Below, piece by piece: positions 44,058 through 51,590 of a stretch of DNA of 64,000 bases. The notes under the pieces are model-generated. The model searched no databases and was not told where the DNA came from. It worked only from the letters and a program-made list of their open reading frames with translations. The DNA is taken from NCBI GenBank assembly GCA_028287465.1, contig JAQBPO010000076.1:124001-188000 (forward strand). The letters run 5' to 3'. This DNA is from Fibrobacterota bacterium. GTDB lineage: Bacteria; Fibrobacterota; Fibrobacteria; UBA11236. Both the position numbers and the translations under genes were made by a program. Each line of letters starts with the position of its first letter. Within the stretch, counting starts at the first letter, position 1.

Positions 44058-44806
44058 AAGGTCACGACCATCATGGCCGCCGCGAAGGCCGCCGTGGTGA
44101 TGTAACCGGATACCTGATGCACATGGGCCTTGTCGCGATCGATGGCGTCCTTGCCCGCGCCGCGCTCCTCCCTGGCTATCCCTTCGGCCAGGAGGGGCGT
44201 CAGGATCATCCCGGAGAAATGCACCATGGCCAGGCCCTTATGGATGGAGATGGTGCTCCACTCCTTCCTGCGGATCATGGGCGGCGGGCTCAGCAAGGAC
44301 ATGGCCGCGGTGAAGAAGTAGGACCCGATGGTGATCGCCGCCAGGGTCTGATGCGTTTCGCCCAGGCTGGTATGGCCGTTCAGGGTCAATTGCCCGTAGG
44401 TCACCGTGGCGATCATGGACGCCAGGGTGGCGAAGCCGGCCACCTGATGGACGGTCAGCATGGTGCGCCGCAGGCCCAGCTCGCGTTCGCGCGATTCCTC
44501 GGTCAGGGGAAAGGCCCCGGTGATCCGCATGAGCCCGCGCTTTCCCCACATGATCTTTTCCCCGGGGCTCATGACTTCCGGCAGGAGCGGGATGGACGCG
44601 AGCACCCGGGCGGCCGAATCTTCGGCGGAGGCCGTACCCGATACGCTGTCCCGGGACGTGGAATCCGCCCGTCCGAATGGTGCGTTCGCGGTTCCGGATT
44701 CCTGGGCGGAGAGGCGAGGCGCGGCCATGAGGATGGATGCGGCGAAAAGGAGGGCGCCGATTCGGGAGAAGGGACGGGAATGGGTCATTTTCAAGGGGAA
44801 ATCCAT
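44054..44806 (-). CDS. Polytopic membrane protein, cytochrome b561-like
   Basis: 250 aa (a start at 44788 is equally possible). A signal peptide ends near LSAQES, a Ser/Ala linker follows, and then come four hydrophobic helices with His at helix ends: LTVHQVAGFATLASMIATV, LGETHQTLAAITIGSYFFT, IHKGLAMVHFSGMILTPLL, HVHQVSGYITTAAFAAAM. Paired His in neighbouring helices suggest haem ligation as in b561-type proteins; this is inferred. It overlaps the YceI gene by 4 bases. Confidence 0.68.
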   Translation of the reverse strand: MDFPLKMTHSRPFSRIGALLFAASILMAAPRLSAQESGTANAPFGRADSTSRDSVSGTASAEDSAARVLASIPLLPEVMSPGEKIMWGKRGLMRITGAFPLTEESRERELGLRRTMLTVHQVAGFATLASMIATVTYGQLTLNGHTSLGETHQTLAAITIGSYFFTAAMSLLSPPPMIRRKEWSTISIHKGLAMVHFSGMILTPLLAEGIAREERGAGKDAIDRDKAHVHQVSGYITTAAFAAAMMVVTF

Positions 44807-44933
44807 GGGTTAAAGTTACATGGTGGCCATGGCGAAGCCAAATCATGGCCCGTCAAATAGTAGTGCCAATTTGGCCCTTGGCCGGGATCGAGTCCCTCCG
44901 GGATGGATGCCTCCCCCATTGCGGCCCGGTCGC

Positions 44934-45677
44934 TCAATGCCCCGACTCCGCATGTCCGGAAGACGGGTCGGTGGAATGGCCGTCCGATGCGGAAAGGCTG
45001 TCCCAGGATGCGATGGAGGCGGACGGGCCCGGGTCGGGAATGGGCGGAAGGGGTTTCGAGGTGTCTCCGGGCCTTGGGATCAATTCATGGAATTCCGGGC
45101 GCATGCCGGGGCCGACCCTTTCCCCGGTATAGCCGAAGAAGGTCCGGGTGGGAGGGTAGTACATGATGCCGCCCGTCATCTCGGTTCCTTCCCGGTGGAG
45201 CGCATTGGTCCGGACCTGTTGGGCGTGGAGGTAATCCGCATCGCTCGGGACGGCGTTGAGAGGCCGATCCACGTCAGGGTGGCTATGGATATCGATGCGG
45301 CTGCCGGGCGGATACAGGCCGGGCACGTTGTCCACATGGACATGCCCCCCGCGGATCAGCTGATCCTGGTTCGCGACGATCTCCCCGCCTTCCCGGCGAT
45401 AGGTCTGCAGGTATTCCACCTGAGGATCATCGACGCGGTCATGATGGTCCCTGAAGATAAGGGTGGCCGCCGCCTCATCGGGAGTCATCAACCTCCGACC
45501 CGCCGGTTGCATGGGGATATCCGGATGGATGAAGCCGGTTTGATCCCGGAATGCGCGGATGGAACGATAGTACGCGGCATCCCGCTTATCGACCTTGGTC
45601 TGGGGCTTATATTCGAGGGACGGCGTTCTCTGGGCGGGACGGAAAATCTTGGGCAACAGGCGCATTCTCGGCTCCAT
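44934..45677 (-). CDS. JAMM-like protein (copy B)
   Basis: 247 aa, no signal peptide, basic start (PRMRLLPKIFRPAQR). The central domain aligns with copy A: GGEIVANQDQ, YPPGSRIDIHSHPDVDR, then SDADYLHAQQV (H-x-H-P...S-x-x-D), GIMYYPPTRTFFGYTGE and PEFHELIP. The C-terminal 40 residues are low-complexity Ser/Pro/Asp. Shared order and spacing of the zinc-site residues, despite low overall identity, support a JAMM/DUF4329-type fold. It stands alone between unrelated genes. Confidence 0.65.
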   Translation of the reverse strand: MEPRMRLLPKIFRPAQRTPSLEYKPQTKVDKRDAAYYRSIRAFRDQTGFIHPDIPMQPAGRRLMTPDEAAATLIFRDHHDRVDDPQVEYLQTYRREGGEIVANQDQLIRGGHVHVDNVPGLYPPGSRIDIHSHPDVDRPLNAVPSDADYLHAQQVRTNALHREGTEMTGGIMYYPPTRTFFGYTGERVGPGMRPEFHELIPRPGDTSKPLPPIPDPGPSASIASWDSLSASDGHSTDPSSGHAESGH

Positions 45678-45716
45678 TCAGTGCTTTTCATGTTCCCCCT
45701 GCGCAGAAGGTAATCC

Positions 45717-45752
45717 GGGCCCATGCCCCATCGGAGGCGATGGGCCCCCTTT
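45717..45752 (+). terminator. Hairpin with T-run and no gene to terminate
   Basis: GGGCCCAT (45717-45724) pairs with ATGGGCCC (45740-45747), followed by CCTTTTT. In this orientation nothing upstream on the plus strand is coding; the leftward JAMM-like gene starts at 45677. It could end a small RNA or be a 5' leader hairpin of the JAMM-like gene. Confidence 0.45.
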
Positions 45753-45964
45753 TTCAGGAAATGGTTACACCAAATCCCGGTTTCCCCCGGTAAGGTTTCG
45801 CCCGTTTCGATACCAGCACAAATTGACATCCGGCGTCCGATTTCCGGTCCAGTCCGCCCATCGGATAACAATTCATAACAATTACCTTTATCCGGTCCAA
45901 AAAGTTGGCAAAACGGCAGCGTAACCAGGCGGCCCTGCCAAATCCAAAATAGGGGAAGCATAGC

Positions 45965-46300
45965 GTGAAGAAAATCGAAGCCATCATCAGGCCGCACAAA
46001 CTGGACGATGTCAGGAGCGCCTTGGGCGACAAGATCAACGGGATGTCCGTCATGGAAATGCGGGGGTTCGGCCGTCAGCGCGGCCACTCGGAAGTCTACC
46101 GGGGCGCCGAATACAAGATCGACTTCGTCCCCAAGATCCGCATCGAGATCATTTGCAAGGACGAGGATGCGGAGAACCTTATCGCCATCATCTGCGACAG
46201 CGCGCGCACGGGCAAGATCGGGGACGGCAAGATTTTCATTTCGGAAATGAGCGACATCGTCCGCATCCGCACGGGAGAGCGGGGAGAGGGAGTCATCTGA
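45965..46300 (+). CDS. P-II nitrogen regulatory protein (GlnK/GlnB)
   Basis: 111 aa from GTG 45965, GGGGAAG upstream. KKIEAIIRPHKLDDVRSAL start; T-loop GRQRGHSEVYRGAEYKIDF with the uridylylation-site Tyr present; ARTGKIGDGKIFI is the ATP-binding B-loop. It senses 2-oxoglutarate, ATP and ADP. It precedes amtB with overlapping stop and start (TGATG), the classic glnK-amtB pair, so it probably plugs the transporter when nitrogen is in excess. Confidence 0.95.
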   Translation: MKKIEAIIRPHKLDDVRSALGDKINGMSVMEMRGFGRQRGHSEVYRGAEYKIDFVPKIRIEIICKDEDAENLIAIICDSARTGKIGDGKIFISEMSDIVRIRTGERGEGVI

Positions 46301-47535
46301 TGGATGCGACGACCGCGACCCTGGATACCGGCGATACCGCCTGGATGCTTGTTTCCACCGCCATGGTGCTGTTCATGATTCCGGGCCTGGCCCTGTTCTA
46401 CGGCGGCCTGGCGCGTTCGAAGAACATGCTCGGCACCATGATGCATTCCTTCATCACCATGGGCGTCATCACCCTGCAATGGATGGTTTTCGGCTATTCC
46501 CTCGCCTTCTCGGACGCGGGCAACAGCCTGGTGGGCGCCCTTGATCTCGCCTTCCTCCGCGGCATCCGCCCGGAAACCCTGCACGGCACCATTCCGGCCT
46601 TCCTCTGGATCGCCTTCCAGGGCGCCTTCGCCTGCATCACCCCGGCGCTCATCTCCGGCGCCATCGCCGAGCGCATCAAGTTCGGTTCCTATATCGTATT
46701 CATCCTGCTCTGGTCCACCTTGGTCTACGATCCGGTCTGCCATTGGGTCTGGCACGCGGACGGTTTCCTGGCCCAGGCCGGAACCATCGATTTCGCGGGC
46801 GGCCTGGTCGTCCACCTTACCTCCGGCATCGCGGGCCTGGCGGCCTGCATCATCCTGGGCAAGCGCCACGGCCTCGAGCGGGGCATCCTGCCCCATAACA
46901 TGGTGCACGTGGTCCTGGGGGCCGGCATCCTATGGTTCGGCTGGTTCGGCTTCAACGCGGGCTCCGCGGTGGGCTCCAACGGCACGGCGGCCCTGGCCTT
47001 CCTGAACACCTTCGTGGGACCGGCCGCCGGCATCTGCACCTGGCTGATCATCGAGAAACTGCATTTGAAGAAGTGCAGCGCCCTGGGCGGGGCCACGGGC
47101 GCCATCGCCGGCTTGGCCGCGGTCACCCCGGCGGCGGGTTCGGTATTGCCGTTCCCGGCCATGGCCCTGGCGGCCGTCACCTCCTGCGTCTGCTACCTGT
47201 TCGTGGCCAAGAAGCAGAGCATGGGTTACGATGACGCCCTGGATGCGTTCGGCGTGCACGGCATCGCCGGCATCGTGGGACCGCTGGCCATAGGCGTCAT
47301 CGCCTCGCAGGGCGCCAACTCCCTCCTGTTCCACAGCGCCGACATCGCCCGCAGCGGAACCGATCAGCTGATGGCCCAGGTGAAGGCCCTGGCCGCGGTG
47401 GGCGGCTATTCCCTGGTGGTCACCGGCGTCCTCGTGGTCCTCATCGAGAAGACCTTGGGATTCCGCGTGGGCAAGGATGTGGAGGAACAGGGGCTCGACC
47501 TGTCCTTGCATGGCGAAAAGGCCTATAACCACTGA
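46300..47535 (+). CDS. amtB: Ammonium transporter AmtB
   Basis: 411 aa from ATG 46300. Eleven membrane segments with the Amt signatures: TAWMLVSTAMVLFMIPGLAL (no long signal peptide), FYGGLARSKNMLGTMM, DFAGGLVVHLTSGIAGL (pore His) and DDALDAFGVHGIAGIVG (second pore His). It conducts ammonium across the inner membrane. It is coupled to the P-II gene by a TGATG overlap. Confidence 0.96.
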   Translation: MDATTATLDTGDTAWMLVSTAMVLFMIPGLALFYGGLARSKNMLGTMMHSFITMGVITLQWMVFGYSLAFSDAGNSLVGALDLAFLRGIRPETLHGTIPAFLWIAFQGAFACITPALISGAIAERIKFGSYIVFILLWSTLVYDPVCHWVWHADGFLAQAGTIDFAGGLVVHLTSGIAGLAACIILGKRHGLERGILPHNMVHVVLGAGILWFGWFGFNAGSAVGSNGTAALAFLNTFVGPAAGICTWLIIEKLHLKKCSALGGATGAIAGLAAVTPAAGSVLPFPAMALAAVTSCVCYLFVAKKQSMGYDDALDAFGVHGIAGIVGPLAIGVIASQGANSLLFHSADIARSGTDQLMAQVKALAAVGGYSLVVTGVLVVLIEKTLGFRVGKDVEEQGLDLSLHGEKAYNH

Positions 47536-47607
47536 TATCGCCCGCGGTATGCGGGAATCGGGGAATCAAGCGAGGGTTCGATCCAAGAAAAGGGACGCGC
47601 CCGGGGC

Positions 47608-47838
47608 TCAGCCTTCGACCTGGTGGGGGTCCTTGCCGAAGGTGAATTCGGACTGGATGGATCCGTCCAGCTTCCGGATGCGCAACTCGCTGACGTCCTC
47701 GCGCATCGCCAGAAACCGGCCGAAATCCACCGCGTCGGGCTTGCTCTTGAAGCGGCCCTCGCAAGCTTTGTCGGGCCACCTTACGACATGCCATTCGTCG
47801 TTCCGGTGGACCACATTGTAGATGATGCGACTGGTCAT
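47608..47838 (-). CDS. DUF2188 protein
   Basis: 76 aa. VVHRNDEWHVVRWPDKACEGRFKSKPDAVDFGR and a C-terminal ELRIRKLDGSIQSEFTFG fit DUF2188, a small alpha/beta protein of unknown role that often carries the GKI-or-DG-x-I pattern in its last strand. It is convergent with amtB. Confidence 0.78.
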   Translation of the reverse strand: MTSRIIYNVVHRNDEWHVVRWPDKACEGRFKSKPDAVDFGRFLAMREDVSELRIRKLDGSIQSEFTFGKDPHQVEG

Positions 47839-47958
47839 ACCCTTAAAATACCATTCTTAATTTTCAATCGGCGCGAATGAAAAACGCATGGATTCCGCCA
47901 CCCGGGCCGGAACCCCGAGGCTGCGGTCCGCGGGGGCGGTTCCGCGTATTTTAAGGGT

Positions 47959-48804
47959 TCAATGGATCCAGGACCAGCCGGCTTCCAGGGAAAGATGGGA
48001 CCTGAGGCTCGCTTCGATATGCGCCCCATGCCATAGGATACCCAAGGATCCCCGCGCGCCCGGGAAACCGAGGTCGGATTTCACTTCGTGATTCTTGTCG
48101 TCCCTTGGATCCAGATAAAGGTACGCGAACCGTCCCGAGGTCCATTCGAACCAACCTTGCGCGTAAGGAGTCCAATCCCCCAGGCGCGCGGACAGCATCA
48201 GGCCCCCGCCGGAGACCTGCTCCGTGAGCGTATAGTCCCCGGGAACATCCTGGTCGAAGAGCCCCAAGGCGGATCCCCGGTACCGGTAGGTATAGGTGCT
48301 GGTGAAATCCAGCCGATCCCAGCCACCCATGACCGCCGCCGCTACCGGAACCTTGCCCTTGAAGACATCCCTTCCGTAAGCCGCCCCGCCGCCATAGGTG
48401 GCCAAGCGGCCCACCCGGGGGTCCTTCCAGATAAGTCCCCGCGCCATCAGGTCCGCGCCGCCGAACCGGGCCCCGGACCGGAGGCGGAACAAGGGCAGGG
48501 CGGACAGGTTGGTCGATTGGAAAGGTTGGCGATCGGGCAGAGGAACCATCCCGGCCTGGAATCCCAGGTCCCAGCCGGTACCCTGGTCGCGGGGCGTGAA
48601 TCGGCCGCCGCCCAGGCCCGTGGCGATGACATGATAGAACGGATCCATGTAGTCGTCGATTTCGGATTGGGGGACGTCCTGGCTGCCGAGATCCAATTGG
48701 GCCCGGACGGAGGTGGCGGCCAAAGCGATGAGGAGGAATGCCCAGCGGAGCATCAGGAAGGGCGAAAAACGCAAGGAGGGGAAACGCCGGAAGCGGCGGT
48801 CCAT
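47959..48804 (-). CDS. Predicted outer-membrane protein, third gene of the fapA operon
   Basis: 281 aa from ATG 48804, 7 bases after the stop of the HD-GYP-like gene. Signal peptide (LMLRWAFLLIALAATSVRAQ), then DDYMDPFYHVIATGLGGGRFTPRD and alternating strands (GWDRLDFTSTYTYRYRG, WFEWTSGRFAYLYLDP, LEAGWSWIH at the end). A small beta-barrel reminiscent of DUF6588-type proteins; I am not sure of the family. Close spacing suggests co-expression with the two upstream genes. Confidence 0.6.
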   Translation of the reverse strand: MDRRFRRFPSLRFSPFLMLRWAFLLIALAATSVRAQLDLGSQDVPQSEIDDYMDPFYHVIATGLGGGRFTPRDQGTGWDLGFQAGMVPLPDRQPFQSTNLSALPLFRLRSGARFGGADLMARGLIWKDPRVGRLATYGGGAAYGRDVFKGKVPVAAAVMGGWDRLDFTSTYTYRYRGSALGLFDQDVPGDYTLTEQVSGGGLMLSARLGDWTPYAQGWFEWTSGRFAYLYLDPRDDKNHEVKSDLGFPGARGSLGILWHGAHIEASLRSHLSLEAGWSWIH

Positions 48805-48811
48805 GGCGGGA

Positions 48812-50005
48812 TCAGAATCCGTCGAGGGGTTTGAACTTGACGGCCTCGCCGTCCACGACCTTGACGATCTTCTCATTCTTCTCCTTCGTCAAATCCACCT
48901 GAAGGATCTGCTTCATGGGAAGCGGCTGACCCTTCTCATTCCGCAATATACTTATCACGGGACGGGTATGGTCCTCGGGGTGGGCGGCCACCACGCGGCC
49001 CATGCGCCCGCTGGCCAGCTCCACGAAGGTGCCGATGGGATAGAGGGAGAGGTAGCGCAGCAGGTTCTTGACGAGGCCGGGATCCAGGAAATTCATCTGC
49101 CCCATCTTGATCACCTTGTCCAGCGCCATCTGCGGGGTCAGGGCGTCGCGATGCGAGCGCTTGTGCACCATGGCGCACAGGGTGTCGGCGATCGCGACGA
49201 TCCGCGCCACCTGGGAAATCTGCACGTTGGATCGGCGTTTGGGGTATCCCGCGCCTGTCATGCGTTCGTGGTGCTGGTACGCCGCGGCGAGCACGTAATC
49301 GGAAGCGTCCGGGACCTTCTCCAGCAAGGCGAAGCTGTTGGCGGGGTGGATATGGATTTCCCCGAGCTCCTGCTCGGTGAGCTTGCCCGCCTTGAGGAGG
49401 ATGGCTTCCGGAACCATGGTCATCCCCACGTCCGCGAGCAGGGCCGCCTGGCCTATCTCCAGGACCTGGCCCTTGGAGAATCCGGAGGCGGAGGCGGCGG
49501 CCAGCGAGACCAGGCACATGTTGACGGCATGGCGATAGAGGTATTCCGCCAGGTTCGGGGACTGGTAGAGGCATAGGGCCAGCAGGACGTTGCGATCCTT
49601 CTCCATCACGTCCAGGAAGGATCCCACCAGGGCCCGCACGGAGGACATGGAGGTTATCTCCCCCAGGCAGATCAGGTCGTAGGTCTCCTTGGTCTGGGCC
49701 ACGGACGAGTCCCAGGTCTTGGCCACGGTGGCCTTGTAGGTCAAGGTGCGCTCGGTGACGTTGATCTGATCCATTCCCCGGTTCATGGGCAGGCCGGAGG
49801 GATTGTCGCCCGGGGCTCCCTTGTCCCATTGGGACTGGAGCCTTTGCAGGCGGGGGTTCAAGGCCATCCGTTGTTCGAGCGTCAAAGGAGGGGCGGTCGT
49901 CTTTTCCCGGAAGGACGCGTCTTCGATGCCCAGGTGCTCCAACCCGTCCAGGTTCATCTCCAGGATGGATTTCATCTCCTTATCTTCGTCCGAAAACTGA
50001 TCCAT
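48812..50005 (-). CDS. HD-GYP-like domain protein with degenerate HD motif
   Basis: 397 aa from ATG 50005 (AGGGGAATCC upstream; a GTG at 50023 overlapping the fapA stop is also possible). The central region carries HD-GYP landmarks: RHAVNMCLVSLAAA, HPANSFALLEKV, YQHHERMTGAGYPKR and ARIVAIADTLCAMVHKRSHR. The HD pair itself reads LLADVGM, Ala where the metal-ligand His stands. Catalysis against c-di-GMP may be impaired or replaced by binding. The C-terminal 70 residues form a PilZ-like or other small beta domain. Encoded directly after fapA. Confidence 0.78.
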   Translation of the reverse strand: MDQFSDEDKEMKSILEMNLDGLEHLGIEDASFREKTTAPPLTLEQRMALNPRLQRLQSQWDKGAPGDNPSGLPMNRGMDQINVTERTLTYKATVAKTWDSSVAQTKETYDLICLGEITSMSSVRALVGSFLDVMEKDRNVLLALCLYQSPNLAEYLYRHAVNMCLVSLAAASASGFSKGQVLEIGQAALLADVGMTMVPEAILLKAGKLTEQELGEIHIHPANSFALLEKVPDASDYVLAAAYQHHERMTGAGYPKRRSNVQISQVARIVAIADTLCAMVHKRSHRDALTPQMALDKVIKMGQMNFLDPGLVKNLLRYLSLYPIGTFVELASGRMGRVVAAHPEDHTRPVISILRNEKGQPLPMKQILQVDLTKEKNEKIVKVVDGEAVKFKPLDGF

Positions 50006-50019
50006 TACGGATTCCCCTA

Positions 50020-51522
50020 TCACAAAACCTTGATGCGTCCCAGCTGATACAGGAACAGCTTCGGCCCGGACATTTCCTCCTGGACGCGGAAGACCTCGGG
50101 CCCCACCTTAATCACGACTCCCGGATTCACCTTCTTCTCCACCTTCACGCTCAGGCCTTCCCGCAGGTAGCCTTGGCGGATCTGCTCGATGATGTCCACC
50201 CTGCGCTTTTCCAGCCCGGGAAGATGCGCCTGGATCTTGTCCTGCATGTCCCGCAGCTCGAGCATGAGCTTGGCCTCGGTGGAGGTGAAGCGCTTCCGCG
50301 TACGGTAGACCTCCCGGAATCGCGTGAGCTTCACGTTGATCTTGGCCAGGTTCTGGGTCAGTTCCTTGATCTTCTCTTCCAGCAGGATCTTGTTCTCGTG
50401 CAGGATGTAGTCCATCCCCGCTTCCAGTTCGGTCTTGGTGCCCAATTCATTGCCGGCCACGCGGCAATTGATTTCCTTGAAGGCCATGGTCAGGCCTCCG
50501 ACCAGGGGCCCGAACACGGAGATTGCGCTGCGCGAGTAGATCTGGCAGTTGAAGGATTCCTTCTCCAGCACGACGTCCCCGTGGGCGCGAATGGTCTGGT
50601 TGGAGGAGAAGCCCAGGTTGATGCCGCCCTTGGCCGTTATCAGGCCGTGGCCCGAGCCTACGAAGCCCTTCTTGATCAATACGTCCCCGCCGACGATGAG
50701 CTTGGCTTCGCCCACGCCGCCGCCCACCTCCAGCGCTCCGCCCACGTTCACGGTGAAGCCGTCCGCGATGTCCCCGCGGATCATGGCGGACTGATCATAG
50801 GCGATATTGCCCGTGGAATAATCGACGCTCCCGTCCACCACGAAGCATTCGTTCACGCTGAGCTTGCCGTCCTTCTGCTGCAGGAAACCGGAGACGGAAG
50901 CGACCACGATATTGGGATCGGTCGGGGAAGCCTCGGTATTCACGCCCAGGGGCAGCTCGATGTCTTCCCCGTCAGGCGCGGGAGCCGGTTGCCCGAACAG
51001 ATCGATGCCGTGCATCCCCAGGGCGGCCGGGATCTTCTTCGCGAGCGGTTGGCCTTTCTTCACCGGCTTGATCAGGTTGAGGTTGCGGAAGTCCACGTTC
51101 CCGCCCTGATCCGTCGGCTTGAATTTCATGCTGGGATCGATGATGTACTCGATGCGCGCATCCGCTCCGGCCACGGGATGCGTGGCCGAATCCGCGGCAA
51201 GGCGTTCGGCGACCACGGCCCGGGTGGAGTTCCATTCGTCCGCGAAGGACTTCGCCACCGCTTGGGGCAGGCCTTCCGGATCCAGGCCCATCTCGCGCCA
51301 ACGGCGCAATACGAAATCCGCGTCCAGGGCGCCGGCGATCGGCTGGAGCGGAGGGTGGACCGAAATCCAGGCCTTGAGCTTGTCGTCCGATACCCGGATC
51401 GCGATGCGGGCGGGCCCCAGATCCTCGTTTTCCCCGCCCGTTCCCTGAACGGCTTCGGTGCGTTCATCCGGAGGGGAGGCGATGGGATTGTCTGGGTTAC
51501 CGGAAAGCATATTTTTTTCCAT
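50020..51522 (-). CDS. FapA family (DUF342) protein
   Basis: 500 aa. After an acidic linker (to about residue 40) the N-terminal domain gives way to a right-handed beta-helix, FNVNVGG-like repeats (IAYDQSAMIRGDIADGFTVN, VGGALEVGGGVGEAKLIVGG, GLITAKGGINLGFSSN), typical of FapA. A coiled coil follows at about 380-440 (LLEEKIKELTQNLAKINVKL). FapA-type proteins act in polar protein localisation or membrane-linked regulation. The HD-GYP-like gene starts within or right after its stop, indicating a common pathway. Confidence 0.85.
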   Translation of the reverse strand: MEKNMLSGNPDNPIASPPDERTEAVQGTGGENEDLGPARIAIRVSDDKLKAWISVHPPLQPIAGALDADFVLRRWREMGLDPEGLPQAVAKSFADEWNSTRAVVAERLAADSATHPVAGADARIEYIIDPSMKFKPTDQGGNVDFRNLNLIKPVKKGQPLAKKIPAALGMHGIDLFGQPAPAPDGEDIELPLGVNTEASPTDPNIVVASVSGFLQQKDGKLSVNECFVVDGSVDYSTGNIAYDQSAMIRGDIADGFTVNVGGALEVGGGVGEAKLIVGGDVLIKKGFVGSGHGLITAKGGINLGFSSNQTIRAHGDVVLEKESFNCQIYSRSAISVFGPLVGGLTMAFKEINCRVAGNELGTKTELEAGMDYILHENKILLEEKIKELTQNLAKINVKLTRFREVYRTRKRFTSTEAKLMLELRDMQDKIQAHLPGLEKRRVDIIEQIRQGYLREGLSVKVEKKVNPGVVIKVGPEVFRVQEEMSGPKLFLYQLGRIKVL

Positions 51523-51590
51523 AGGCCGTCACGGTCTGGCGGATCCTGGGATGTCCTATATTATAGGTGATGGTGGGAAACTAAGTCCAT

